A stretch of 44,273 nucleotides of DNA from a virus (IMGVR_UViG_3300044568_000742:1-44273); one strand, 5' to 3'. Positions 15,823 through 25,370 are shown, numbered from the stretch's first letter. A program made the numbers and translations. Notes: a model not told the origin generated them from the sequence alone.

Positions 15823-16685
15823 CAGAGCCAGCGCTTAACCCAATAGAAATATATCCACAAATATTTGTTTATAAAAATATGTTTAAGGATATAACAAAGA
15901 CGCACTCCGAGTTAAAAAATTCTTCAGGTCACGAAGACGAACTGCTAAATGAGTGGACAAAATGGTCTGACTTTGGAGAGTATTTAAACCCTACATTTAA
16001 AGATCATCCACACGGATTTAGCACAGAGTATTTGCAGCAGATAGAAACTAAAACAGATAAACAGGAAGTTCAAAAACTTGCACTTCTAGAATTATTTAAT
16101 AACTTTTATGCAGTAACAAAAGACTACGCTATTAAAAATAATATAGATCTTGATCAAGATAAAGAGATAACAAATCATTATGGAGAACAGGTAAAAGAGT
16201 GGAACAGGTCTGGACCATCTATAGCAAGATATAGAACAGACATTGTAGACCCAATAGCCATGACATATCATTCTGACTATATACGCCAACCAATTGTTAG
16301 CCCAGGGTACAAGTTTGTAATAACTGCTCTAGTGTATTTTAATGATGACTATGATGGTGGAGAGATTGACTTTATTGTTGATGGAGAAGCCTATAAGTAT
16401 AAGCCAGAAGCAGGAGACTTTTTAGTATTTCCATCAGGTCATCCAGACATACTAACAAAGAACGGCTCAGTCTATATTCACGGAGTTATGCCAGCAAAAA
16501 AGACAAGTAAATACCTATCCAGAATGTATTGGATGAAGTATTCTCTTGGAGATGATGAATGGTTTGAAAAAGAGAAAGAATTTGGAAAAGATGTTTGGGA
16601 ATCAATGCAGCCAGATATAATGCAAAAGTTTAGAGATGAACATCCCAATAAAATTAATGCAGACAAAGAAAGAAGGATAAAATGA
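15819..16685 (+). CDS. 2OG-Fe(II) dioxygenase 4
   Basis: 288 residues, the longest of the set. The iron ligands are His151 and Asp153 (YHSDYIRQP) and His221 (YIHGV), with Lys231 as the 2OG residue. FNDDYDGGEIDF at ~174-185 is the core strand. The C-terminal ~50 residues (RMYWMKYSLGDDEWFEKEKEF...) form a charged helical extension not present in the others. The N-terminal ~110 residues are helical with several acidic stretches. It is coupled to both neighbours by ATGA overlaps. Confidence 0.85.
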   Translation: MTEPALNPIEIYPQIFVYKNMFKDITKTHSELKNSSGHEDELLNEWTKWSDFGEYLNPTFKDHPHGFSTEYLQQIETKTDKQEVQKLALLELFNNFYAVTKDYAIKNNIDLDQDKEITNHYGEQVKEWNRSGPSIARYRTDIVDPIAMTYHSDYIRQPIVSPGYKFVITALVYFNDDYDGGEIDFIVDGEAYKYKPEAGDFLVFPSGHPDILTKNGSVYIHGVMPAKKTSKYLSRMYWMKYSLGDDEWFEKEKEFGKDVWESMQPDIMQKFRDEHPNKINADKERRIK

Positions 16686-17437
16686 ATCTAAACAATAAAA
16701 AAAGAATTACAAAGGACATAGTTATTTATGAAAACTTTGTTACTGATGAAGAGTGCCAAAAAATGGTTCAAGCACTTGATGCTCAAGCAGAGGGTGGAAA
16801 GTTATCATGGATGCCTATCTCATTTTATGAGTCATACTCTTCTGTACTTCCACAAGACAATGACCAAGAAGTTCTTGACGTTGGACTATCTCCAACTATT
16901 TTTTCAGATATTGAAAAGATGATGCCAGAAGCAATTGCTTCCGTACACGACTTAGATCCAAAGGTAATATCAAAAATTGGATACCATACACAAAAGTGGG
17001 AGCCAGGAGCATACGCAAGAATTCACTCTGACAATACAGATGAGCATGGAAAATCTGGGGCATTTACGAGAAGTAGGTATGCAGGCTTTTTATACCTTAA
17101 TGACGACTTTGAGGGAGGACTGCTTAAGTTTCCAGCACAAGACGTAGAGATTCAACCAAAGGTTGGAATGCTTGCCGTATTTGACGGAGGATTTAACAAC
17201 ATGCACGAAGTATCCCTTATTACAAGTGGAGTAAGATATACCATCGGATCTTTCTGGGATGACAGAGAAGAATCAGATTATCCGCAAGAACTAAGAGATG
17301 CCTGGGCTGTAGAAATGAAAGAGACTAGAGCCAATCAAGAAATTGAAAGAGCAGAGTGGCAAGAGCTTTTAAAGCAAGGTTGGAAGTTGGATGCAAATGG
17401 AAATAAGTACAAGGTAGAAGATATTCTAAATGATTGA
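16682..17437 (+). CDS. 2OG-Fe(II) dioxygenase 5
   Basis: 251 residues. The iron ligands are His115 and Asp117 (RIHSDNTDEHG) and His175 (NMHEV), with Arg185 as the 2OG residue. LNDDFEGGLLKFP at ~139-151 is the core strand. A KWEPGAYARIHSD segment before the iron site is typical of P4H-family enzymes. A charged helical tail (residues ~195-250) follows the core. It overlaps its neighbours by 4 and 8 bases. Confidence 0.85.
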   Translation: MNLNNKKRITKDIVIYENFVTDEECQKMVQALDAQAEGGKLSWMPISFYESYSSVLPQDNDQEVLDVGLSPTIFSDIEKMMPEAIASVHDLDPKVISKIGYHTQKWEPGAYARIHSDNTDEHGKSGAFTRSRYAGFLYLNDDFEGGLLKFPAQDVEIQPKVGMLAVFDGGFNNMHEVSLITSGVRYTIGSFWDDREESDYPQELRDAWAVEMKETRANQEIERAEWQELLKQGWKLDANGNKYKVEDILND

Positions 17438-18089
17438 GTCCTTAAAAAAACAGTTGACAGATGCTGGCTATGTAGTTGAAGATATTACCTCAAAACTATT
17501 TTCTGTTGAAAACTTTTTATCACAAGATCAAATAGATACTTTTTGGGATATTATAAATAGTACATCTCAAGAAGACTGGGAAGTAGAATATCACGCAAAC
17601 TTAAAAAACTTTTGCATGCAAAAATTTGGTAGAGATGATGTAGATAATCTGGTTGCTGAAGGTAAGTTTGAAGTTACTCAAAATTGGAAAGATAAAAATT
17701 TTAATATATTACACCATGAGATATACAGACCATTATATGATGGTTTAAACTCAATGGTAGTAAAATCTGATCCAGAGTTAATTTTAAGTGGTTTTGCAAC
17801 AATTCAAAGAATGCAAGCGGGGGTAGAATTAAAATCTCACACAGATCAAAGAACAGATCCATCTATAAAATATGCTACAATTGTATATATTAATGATGAC
17901 TATGTAGATGGTGAGTTATTTTTCCCAAACCTTGATATCCAGTTAAGGCCTAAACCAGGAACTATGTTATTTTTTCCAGGCGATGAAAAGTATGAACATG
18001 GAGTCAAGCATGTAGGAGATGGACCAGTAAGATATGTTCTTGTTGGATTCATTAAAGAAAAAGATCACTATCAAAAGAATAGGTACTAG
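17430..18089 (+). CDS. 2OG-Fe(II) dioxygenase 6
   Basis: 219 residues. The iron ligands are His137 and Asp139 (SHTDQRTDP) and His190 (YEHGV). The 2OG residue is probably Arg201, eleven rather than ten residues after the distal His because of an insertion (GDGPVRY). INDDYVDGELFFP at ~154-166 is the core strand, with Val-Asp replacing Glu-Gly of the other copies. It starts within the end of the upstream gene (8-base overlap), so it is translationally coupled. Confidence 0.83.
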   Translation: MIESLKKQLTDAGYVVEDITSKLFSVENFLSQDQIDTFWDIINSTSQEDWEVEYHANLKNFCMQKFGRDDVDNLVAEGKFEVTQNWKDKNFNILHHEIYRPLYDGLNSMVVKSDPELILSGFATIQRMQAGVELKSHTDQRTDPSIKYATIVYINDDYVDGELFFPNLDIQLRPKPGTMLFFPGDEKYEHGVKHVGDGPVRYVLVGFIKEKDHYQKNRY

Positions 18090-18099
18090 GAGGCACCAA

Positions 18100-18729
18100 A
18101 TGGATAGAGAAATACTTGAAGAAAAGGTTTACTATTACACAAATGTAATTGAAGACCCAAAAAGACTTGTTGAAGCAATTGAGAATGACAATCAAGATCC
18201 TTGGGGCGAATGGATGGCGTGTAGTGGACAAGAGTATGTCTATGGAACAGATAAAAGTATTTCCCAGGCAGACCCATCAGATGAAAAGAATACTTATATT
18301 TATTCCACACTACAAAAGGCTTTTGACGATGTAGCAAGAGACTATGCAGCAGCCCAAGGTATTACAGAAGAGCCTAAACTATTTCCAATGTATCCAATTA
18401 AAAAATATCAAGCTGGTACATTTATGGGAGCACACTTTGATCAACAAGAGGGAGACGAAAGACTAAAAGTTTCTTTTGTTATGTACCTAAATGATGATTA
18501 TGAAGGTGGGGAAATATCTTTTACTATTGCTTCTCCAGGAGGAATATTAACAGAGGCAAGACCTCCAGCAGATTTTGCAGAAGCCGAAAAAGGATTAAAC
18601 TATACATTTGCTATAAAGCCAAAAGCAGGAAGCATCATTGTATTCCCACCATCACCTCCATATCACCATACAGCACACCTAGTTAAGAGTGGCTTTAAGA
18701 TTATGGTTCCACAACATTGGATTCATTAA
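18100..18729 (+). CDS. 2OG-Fe(II) dioxygenase 7
   Basis: 209 residues from the ATG at 18100, preceded by a good CTAGGAGG; an in-frame codon at 18034 would run through the previous gene. The iron ligands are His112 and Asp114 (GAHFDQQ) and His190, with Lys200 as the 2OG residue (KSGFKIMV). LNDDYEGGEISF at ~130-141 is the core strand. A ~30-residue insertion (ASPGGILTEARPPADFAEAEKG) after the core strand gives it a distinct active-site lid. It ends in HWIH and overlaps the SDR reading frame. Confidence 0.84.
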   Translation: MDREILEEKVYYYTNVIEDPKRLVEAIENDNQDPWGEWMACSGQEYVYGTDKSISQADPSDEKNTYIYSTLQKAFDDVARDYAAAQGITEEPKLFPMYPIKKYQAGTFMGAHFDQQEGDERLKVSFVMYLNDDYEGGEISFTIASPGGILTEARPPADFAEAEKGLNYTFAIKPKAGSIIVFPPSPPYHHTAHLVKSGFKIMVPQHWIH

Positions 18730-19399
18730 TATTAAAACAGCTATAGTAACTGGAGCAAGCAAGGGTGTAGGGTTAGCAACAGTTAAACGTTTGTCTGAAA
18801 ATGGATACAAAGTTATTGCTGTTTCAAGAAATCTTTCAAAAGTGTCTAAGATTATATCTGATAACGTTGAGGTATATAACCTAGACATAACAGACTCTAA
18901 AGCAATAGAAATATTCTTTGAAAAATACAAAGATATTACTTTAGATCTTCTAGTTAATAATGCTGGAGGAGGATCAGGTCCAACTCATATTATTAATGAA
19001 ACTCCAGAAAATTTTAGAAAAGCCTATGACATAAACGTTACTGGCCCTATGTATTTATCTCAACTATTTGTTCCTTGTATGGAGAAATCACAATCTCCAA
19101 CTATTATATTTATTACTTCTTTTGGTGGCAAGGTCCCATATCGTGGTGGAGGAAATTATACAAATGCTAAAAGAGGTGAACGTGGCTTAATTGATACAAT
19201 GAGACTTGAGTTTCCTCAATTTGGTATTAAAATTACAGAAATCTGTCCAGCAACTATTGATACCCAAGAACAAAAACGGGAGCATGCATTAACTGCAGAA
19301 GATTTAGCAGAAGCTATTTACTGGGTAGGATCATTACCAAGTCATGTTAATATAAATGAAATTGAAATTTGTCATATCAACAGTAGCAAGTATAATTAG
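18689..19399 (+). CDS. Short-chain dehydrogenase/reductase
   Basis: About 220-236 residues. It has a Rossmann motif TAIVTGASKGVGLA near the N-terminus, NNAGG (residue ~91-95), a Ser in ITSFGG, and the catalytic Tyr-Thr-Asn-Ala-Lys (YxxxK) pair, so it should be an active NAD(P)-dependent oxidoreductase of the classical SDR type. No ATG fits: the frame opens at a GTG at 18689 inside the previous gene, or at an ATT just after its stop at 18731. The true start is uncertain; a start near 18725-18734 would give the typical SDR N-terminus. The substrate is unknown. It ends the oxygenase operon, so it may oxidise a hydroxylated product or act on sugars. Confidence 0.75.
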   Translation: MALRLWFHNIGFINIKTAIVTGASKGVGLATVKRLSENGYKVIAVSRNLSKVSKIISDNVEVYNLDITDSKAIEIFFEKYKDITLDLLVNNAGGGSGPTHIINETPENFRKAYDINVTGPMYLSQLFVPCMEKSQSPTIIFITSFGGKVPYRGGGNYTNAKRGERGLIDTMRLEFPQFGIKITEICPATIDTQEQKREHALTAEDLAEAIYWVGSLPSHVNINEIEICHINSSKYN

Positions 19400-19408
19400 T
19401 TTTTTATT

Positions 19409-19426
19409 TATAACACTTTTGTTATA
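19409..19426. terminator. Possible weak terminator or hairpin after the SDR gene
   Basis: TATAACA (19409-19415), loop CTTT, TGTTATA (19420-19426): a perfect 7-bp but AT-only stem following TTTTTT at 19400-19405. It is weak for a terminator and could be incidental. Confidence 0.3.
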
Positions 19427-19494
19427 TAAAAGTACTAACTATAAACAATAACTTTATACATTAAAACTGAGCGTGGAATTGTTTTTAATTCTAT

Positions 19495-19502
19495 GCTATA
19501 CT
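19495..19502 (+). promoter_or_regulatory. Extended -10 promoter of the reductase gene
   Basis: TGCTATACT (hexamer 19497-19502). It is followed by a ~52-base leader with AAAGGTGG before the ATG at 19562, a longer leader than elsewhere here. It is too short to hold a cobalamin riboswitch. Confidence 0.5.
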
Positions 19503-19561
19503 TAGGACTACTTCCGATTCTACGAAGTACTCAACCAATATTAGAAAGGTGGCATACTTAA

Positions 19562-21592
19562 ATGTCAGATGTTTTTTCGTTTCGCTTATCAGAGGATTTT
19601 GTAAATAAATATAGTAATACTCCAGCACCGTTTGGATTTTCAGATGCGGGTAGCAACTCTTTAGGAGAAATTACTTTTATCAGAACATATTCTCGTGTTA
19701 AAGAAGATGGAACAAAAGAACGTTGGCACGAAGTATGTCGCCGTGTAATTGAGGGTATGTACTCAGTTCAAAAGAATCATGCTAAAGATAATAGACTACC
19801 TTGGAATGATAATAAATCACAGAAGTCAGCACAAGAAGCTTTCCAAAGAATGTTTGAATTAAAGTGGACACCTCCAGGCAGAGGTCTCTGGGCTTTCGGA
19901 ACCCCAATGACTATGGAGAAAAGAAACTCAGCTTCATTACAAAATTGTGCAATGGTTTCTACCCGTGACATTGATCGTAATGATCCAGGTGCCCTTTTTG
20001 CTTGGGTAATGGATGCTTTAATGTTAGGAATTGGAGTAGGGTTTGATACCTTGGGACAAGACAAACAAATGCCTATCTACGCTCCTACAGAGCCAGTTTC
20101 TACCTATGAGATTCCTGATACTCGTGAAGGATGGGTTGAGTCTGTCCGTCTTTTAATTAATTCATTTTTACGTCAAAATCAATCTATTCAAGAATTTAAG
20201 TATGACCTTATCCGTCCTCTAGGATCAGCCATTAAAGGCTTTGGTGGGGTCGCTAGCGGTCCAGAACCATTAATTCAACTACACATACGCATACGAAATG
20301 TCATTGGCTCTAGAGCAGGAGAAGTACTAGATAGTCGTGCAATTGTTGACATTGTTAATCTTATTGGAACATGTGTCGTTTCTGGAAATGTTAGACGTTC
20401 TGCTACTTTGGCTTTAGGAACACCAGAAGACAATGGTTTTATTAATTTAAAGAATCCAGAAGTATTTCCTGAAAGAAATTCATTTGATCCAGAAAAACCA
20501 GGCTGGGCATGGATGTCTAATAATTCTATTTCTGCTACTGTTGGCACTAAATATGAAGACTATGTTGATTTAATTGCTGATAATGGTGAGCCAGGATTTA
20601 TTTGGTTAGATGTTGCGAGAGACTATGGTCGTTTAGCAGATGCACCAGACTATAAGGATTCCCGTATTATGGGATTCAATCCTTGTGCGGAGCAGCCATT
20701 GGAGTCATACGAACTTTGTACACTTGTAGAAGTGCACTTAAATCGTCATGAATCCAAGGAGGACTTCCTAAAGACATTAAAATTTGCGTATCTTTATGGA
20801 AAGACTGTTACCCTTATGCCAACACATTGGCAGCAAACAAACGGTATCATGCAAAGAAACAGACGTATTGGAACATCCCTAACTGGAATTGCATCTTTTG
20901 CAGATACCTATGGATTACCAACAACTCGTGAATGGATGGATGAAGGGTATCAAAAGATTCGTTACTATGATCACAAATACTCAGAATGGCTATGCGTTAG
21001 AGAGTCTGTTCGTGTAACAACAGTTAAGCCATCAGGATCTGTATCACTGCTATCTGGAGCAACTCCAGGAGTTCACTGGGGCCCAGGAGGAGAGTTTTAT
21101 TTAAGATCTATTCGTTTTGGAAACACAGATCCTATGCTTTATTTGTTTAAAGCAGCGGGATATAAAATTGAAGATGATGTAGTATCAGCCAATACATCTG
21201 TAGTATATTTTCCAGTAGCATCTGGTCACAAGAGATCAGAAAAAGAAGTTAGCCTATTTGAAAAGATTGGTTTAGCAGCTACTGCTCAGAAGTACTGGTC
21301 AGATAATGGCGTTTCCGTTACTCTTTCTTTTGATAAAGAAACAGAAAAGAAGTTTGTTGCACCAGCCCTAAATATGTACGAAGGACAGCTAAAGGCAGTT
21401 TCTTTCCTTCCAATGGGAAATAAGACTTATCCACAGCAACCGTACACAGAGATAACAAGAGAAGAATATAACTCTTATGTGGGTACAATTGGTAAGATTG
21501 ACTGGTCTGCTATCTATGATGGAGTTGAAAATCTTGAGGCAGAAGGAGAGTCTTATTGCTCTACTGATGCTTGTGAGATTAAACTTTATTAA
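19562..21592 (+). CDS. nrdJ: Class II (adenosylcobalamin-dependent) ribonucleoside-triphosphate reductase
   Basis: 676 residues, intact, matching the Lactobacillus leichmannii-type RTPR (~739). Cys129 (NCAMVS) and Cys386 (SYELC) form the active-site redox pair. Cys375 in NPCAE is the thiyl-radical residue with Glu377 next to it. VKPSGSVSLLSGATPG is the substrate phosphate region. The C-terminal C666 and C671 (CxxxxC) regenerate the disulfide. It reduces ribonucleoside triphosphates to dNTPs for phage DNA replication, in the cytoplasm and without an oxygen requirement. No intein or frameshift is visible. It is unusual that it lies between an oxygenase operon and head genes rather than with replication genes. 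Confidence 0.92.
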   Translation: MSDVFSFRLSEDFVNKYSNTPAPFGFSDAGSNSLGEITFIRTYSRVKEDGTKERWHEVCRRVIEGMYSVQKNHAKDNRLPWNDNKSQKSAQEAFQRMFELKWTPPGRGLWAFGTPMTMEKRNSASLQNCAMVSTRDIDRNDPGALFAWVMDALMLGIGVGFDTLGQDKQMPIYAPTEPVSTYEIPDTREGWVESVRLLINSFLRQNQSIQEFKYDLIRPLGSAIKGFGGVASGPEPLIQLHIRIRNVIGSRAGEVLDSRAIVDIVNLIGTCVVSGNVRRSATLALGTPEDNGFINLKNPEVFPERNSFDPEKPGWAWMSNNSISATVGTKYEDYVDLIADNGEPGFIWLDVARDYGRLADAPDYKDSRIMGFNPCAEQPLESYELCTLVEVHLNRHESKEDFLKTLKFAYLYGKTVTLMPTHWQQTNGIMQRNRRIGTSLTGIASFADTYGLPTTREWMDEGYQKIRYYDHKYSEWLCVRESVRVTTVKPSGSVSLLSGATPGVHWGPGGEFYLRSIRFGNTDPMLYLFKAAGYKIEDDVVSANTSVVYFPVASGHKRSEKEVSLFEKIGLAATAQKYWSDNGVSVTLSFDKETEKKFVAPALNMYEGQLKAVSFLPMGNKTYPQQPYTEITREEYNSYVGTIGKIDWSAIYDGVENLEAEGESYCSTDACEIKLY

Positions 21593-21602
21593 CCCTTAGC
21601 CT

Positions 21603-21626
21603 GCTATAATAAGGGGTAGGAGATAT
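21603..21626 (+). promoter_or_regulatory. Extended -10 promoter of the 21627 gene
   Basis: TGCTATAAT (hexamer 21605-21610) begins 13 bases after the reductase stop, then GGTAGGAG, and the ATG at 21627. Confidence 0.6.
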
Positions 21627-24600
21627 ATGTCTAACCCATCTAATTTATATGCAGAAAAAATTTACTCAGAGCACCCTCTGGTACTTTGGGCACTAGACGA
21701 TCAAGCAGATTATGTAAGTTTAATTACTGAGGCAAAAAGAAATATAGTATCTCTTTGGGATGACACAGAATCCTGTACTTTAAGTTCTGGGTCAGCACCT
21801 GCAGAAGAACCTTTTCCTGATAGTTTTACAAGCCTAGTGTCTTGCAATGTTCCAGCAGGGGCATCTGGGGAATCAATTATATTAAGTCCAGATATTGATA
21901 ATTTCCAAAACCTTAATACAACATTAGGAACATTTTCTATTGGTTCTTATTTTTATATTGATAGTTTATATATTAACTCTATTGCTATTGGTTATGAATA
22001 TACAGATACAACTACTTTAGAGGTAGTTCAAAAGCTTAAAACTTTTGCAGATCCAGCCTACCAGTCATGGTCTTTTATGTCAGAAACTTTTGAAATCCCT
22101 GAAGAAAATACAAACTTTAAAATAATTATAAAAATATTAAAGTCTTCAGGCGGAGCAACATCTGCTGACTATAAAGTTTATTTTAATGGAATAACTACAG
22201 GACAATGGTCTGAAGAATTTCATAAAGAATCTTTAGGAGTTACACCAGCATCTTTTCCAGCAACAATTGCAATTGATACAACAGATACCGTAATCCCAGC
22301 TGCAGCCTATGGAGTGTCTAGTAATACCGCATACTATTTGGTAAAGAATAATGCTCTTCTTGCAAAAAATACAAGTATTCCATTAGTATTTGGTGCTTCT
22401 GGGTTAACTAAAATTATTCCAAACACATCAAACAAACCTTCATTAATATTTCCAGGTCAAGGATTTTTAAACAAATCTGGGCAGCATAAAGAATACACTG
22501 TAGAGTTTTGGGCAAGAATAATTGCAGACTCTCCAGACCCAAAAAGAATATTTGGACCAATTGCTTCTACAGATGGACTCTATGTAGATTCAGGCTTTTT
22601 AACTTTAGTTATTGGTGGTCAGTCAAATTCTCATTTTGTTGGTGAGTGGTTTAGACCAATGCTTATCCATATTAGATTAATTAAGAATTCTGTGACGGTA
22701 TTGGTAAATGGAGAACAGGTAATAGAAATTGCTATTGATACCACATCTTTAGCATTACCAGACTTACTAAATGCACAGCTAAAAAGCCAAGACTGGCTTG
22801 GATTTTATGCATACGAGAATGTAAGTTTGATTGAAGTAGACTGTTTTGCTATATACTCTTACCAAGTTTCTGTAACTGTTGCTAAACGTAGATGGGTTTA
22901 TGGTCAAGCCGTATCTTCAGCACAATCTATCAACTCATCCTATGGTGGAACTTCTGCTTTTATAGACTATTCATTTTCAAACTATACCGCAAACTATAAC
23001 TATCCAAGCTTTGCACAGTGGCAACAGGGAAGCTTTGATAATCTAGAAACAACATCTTTAGAGTTGACAACACCATCTTATAGTTTGCCTAACATATTTT
23101 TAGATACTAAAAGTCTAGATGATCTATATACTGATTGTAAAGCAATACAGACAGATCAAGAATCTGGAGCATTTCCACACAAATTTTTAACATTTAGACC
23201 AAACTCAACTTGGAGTGGACTAGGAACATATCTAAACTTTCCAAAATTAAATATTTTAAATGATAAGGTTAAGTCTATTTATGGGGTATTTGGCAGCAAT
23301 GTACTATTGCTTGATGCAGAATACTACAACACTTCTCCAGCAGACTATATTGAAGCAGGGTATTATAATACTACCAGCTGGACAGAATTTTTTGATGCTG
23401 GAAATCCAGGAACTAATCAAACATTAATTAAAATTTATAATACGCTAACAGGTGATTTTTTTATTGTTAGACTTAATGAAACCGTTATTGAGTATGTTTT
23501 AAATTATAATAAAGAAGAACAAATAGTGTATACAACAGAAAACATTGAGTCTGAACAACTTTTTGCAGTTGGAATTAATATTGATGATTTGTCTAATGTT
23601 TTTGGAGGCAATGTTTCAGCATTCTTTGGTAATGTAAATGGACTAAAAGTCTATGTTGCAGGAGACGAAGAAACATCTAACTCATTCTTTGGAAAAATTT
23701 ACTCATTAGGATTTACAACAGAGCTTAATCATAAATCAATATCAAACTATTTTAATGAATACGGTGTTGTTAAATTTGATGATTTATCTGCCCCTGGAGT
23801 AACAGAAGAAACTAATGCTATTGCTCTTATAAATCATTTAGCCAGCTATACCCTGTTGCCAACAGAAGCATACAATGAATTCTTTCTTGATATTGGAGTA
23901 TCTGGACACTGGCAAGACTACCTTCCCCTTTCTTATTTTGCTAAATATGTTAATAACGCACAAGGTGCTTCTTACTATGATTTAGATTTTTTACAGTTTA
24001 ACCTTGGGTATCCATCGCCATCTAAACTACTAGAAAAAGAAACTAACTCTTCTTGGACATATGAAGATTTAAAGGAAGAATATTCAGCACCTATTCAGCA
24101 AACCTATTATCAAATAGATAATAGCCTTATTACTGGATGGAATGACTATGAAGATTTATCTCAAAAGGCATTAAAGTACTACGAATATGATACCTCAGAA
24201 TCTTTTGTTAAAAGCTATGTTACTTTTCAATATATAGCAGATGGAGCAAATGCTCTTGATGAAACCTTTAATATTAATGTTCCAGCCAAAGAAGGATCAA
24301 TTATTGATATTGATAACTACCCAGACTGGGCTGCTAGTAAATTTGAAATTGTAGATAATACAATTATTTATCCTAGCAAGTCTGTAGATTTCAATGACTT
24401 AGCAGTTGTATATTCTATTGAGTTTAATGTGCGTGGAATTATTAATAGACCAATTAAAATTAAAGAATTAGAGATAGCTTCGCAAGCATTGAGTGATAAT
24501 GCCTTTAACTCGGTAGGTACTAGGTTTGGAGTTGATCTAGTGCCATACAAAAAATCTGGAATTTATTTTGACTATAAGTCAAAAAATCCTTTTAGTATTT

Positions 24601-25367
24601 ATAAGTCAAGCACACCATACCTTTATTTAACAAAAAATTCTGGAATAGAGGTTCGTGGGGACTTTAACTTTGAAACAAATCGTGGCATTGCTATGCCAAT
24701 TAATAAAGAATTGTCAGATGAATATCGTGTAAGCTCAATGCAAGCCTGGATGTTCGTAAATCAAGATTTTTTTTCTGCTTCACCAATTGAAATCTTTGAA
24801 ATTAAATACAAAGAAGATATTATTAAATTTTACATGGTTGCAGACAGTCCATCTGGATCAAGAGCTAAAATATATGCAACCAGTAGCTTAACTGGAACAG
24901 AATATACAGGGCTAACGTATTTCTGGAACGGCATATCAGTTCAAAATCCAGTTATTACAATAAAAGAATGGGGATCACTAGGATTACAGTTTTCATCTGC
25001 ACTAAACTTTGACCTATACACTGGTGCAATTAATCTAAATGGTCCAATACTTTTTAATAATATATCTTTCTACCAGGCAAACAATTTACAGACAATACAG
25101 AGCATTGTTACTAGGCCTTGGCTAAAGGTTTTGAACAGTGATGGAGAAAAGCTTTGGTCGTACTGGAGTGAAAACTTTAATTGGCAAGAAGCCTTAGTCG
25201 TTTCAAGCTCAGAGCTATATGGAGTCAACCCAACAGATGTTTATAAGAACTACCTAGGAACTAATAAGATTATCATTGATGATAATGAGGGTATGACGTT
25301 TGATTCTAATAAAATGAAGATATATACTGATACTACATGGGATACAAAGACCCTCTTGCCAGTCTAA
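21627..25367 (+). CDS. Giant virion protein with LamG-like domain
   Basis: 1246 residues, the second-longest gene here. The N-terminus (YAEKIYSEHPLVLWALDDQADYVSLI) is typical of large phage tail proteins that begin with a LamG-type opening. Residues ~270-415 (a KPSLIFPGQGFLNKSGQ start, YTVEFWARII, LVNGEQVIEI, FYAY, then AIYSYQVS) look like a concanavalin/LamG-like jelly roll. The rest is Tyr/Asn/Phe-rich, strand-dominated and without a recognised enzyme motif. It is likely a carbohydrate-binding tail or capsid-fibre protein. Its position just before the portal module is unusual for a tail tip. Function is inferred. Confidence 0.6.
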   Translation: MSNPSNLYAEKIYSEHPLVLWALDDQADYVSLITEAKRNIVSLWDDTESCTLSSGSAPAEEPFPDSFTSLVSCNVPAGASGESIILSPDIDNFQNLNTTLGTFSIGSYFYIDSLYINSIAIGYEYTDTTTLEVVQKLKTFADPAYQSWSFMSETFEIPEENTNFKIIIKILKSSGGATSADYKVYFNGITTGQWSEEFHKESLGVTPASFPATIAIDTTDTVIPAAAYGVSSNTAYYLVKNNALLAKNTSIPLVFGASGLTKIIPNTSNKPSLIFPGQGFLNKSGQHKEYTVEFWARIIADSPDPKRIFGPIASTDGLYVDSGFLTLVIGGQSNSHFVGEWFRPMLIHIRLIKNSVTVLVNGEQVIEIAIDTTSLALPDLLNAQLKSQDWLGFYAYENVSLIEVDCFAIYSYQVSVTVAKRRWVYGQAVSSAQSINSSYGGTSAFIDYSFSNYTANYNYPSFAQWQQGSFDNLETTSLELTTPSYSLPNIFLDTKSLDDLYTDCKAIQTDQESGAFPHKFLTFRPNSTWSGLGTYLNFPKLNILNDKVKSIYGVFGSNVLLLDAEYYNTSPADYIEAGYYNTTSWTEFFDAGNPGTNQTLIKIYNTLTGDFFIVRLNETVIEYVLNYNKEEQIVYTTENIESEQLFAVGINIDDLSNVFGGNVSAFFGNVNGLKVYVAGDEETSNSFFGKIYSLGFTTELNHKSISNYFNEYGVVKFDDLSAPGVTEETNAIALINHLASYTLLPTEAYNEFFLDIGVSGHWQDYLPLSYFAKYVNNAQGASYYDLDFLQFNLGYPSPSKLLEKETNSSWTYEDLKEEYSAPIQQTYYQIDNSLITGWNDYEDLSQKALKYYEYDTSESFVKSYVTFQYIADGANALDETFNINVPAKEGSIIDIDNYPDWAASKFEIVDNTIIYPSKSVDFNDLAVVYSIEFNVRGIINRPIKIKELEIASQALSDNAFNSVGTRFGVDLVPYKKSGIYFDYKSKNPFSIYKSSTPYLYLTKNSGIEVRGDFNFETNRGIAMPINKELSDEYRVSSMQAWMFVNQDFFSASPIEIFEIKYKEDIIKFYMVADSPSGSRAKIYATSSLTGTEYTGLTYFWNGISVQNPVITIKEWGSLGLQFSSALNFDLYTGAINLNGPILFNNISFYQANNLQTIQSIVTRPWLKVLNSDGEKLWSYWSENFNWQEALVVSSSELYGVNPTDVYKNYLGTNKIIIDDNEGMTFDSNKMKIYTDTTWDTKTLLPV

Positions 25368-25370
25368 TAT

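Noticed and set aside
19426-19561. Cobalamin riboswitch before the B12-dependent reductase
   Set aside because: The leader after the -10 box is about 52 bases, too short for a B12 riboswitch, and no B12-box-like sequence is seen.
19562-21592. Intein or frameshift in the reductase
   Set aside because: The reading frame is continuous with all catalytic Cys present and no Cys/Ser-flanked insertion or HNH-like segment.
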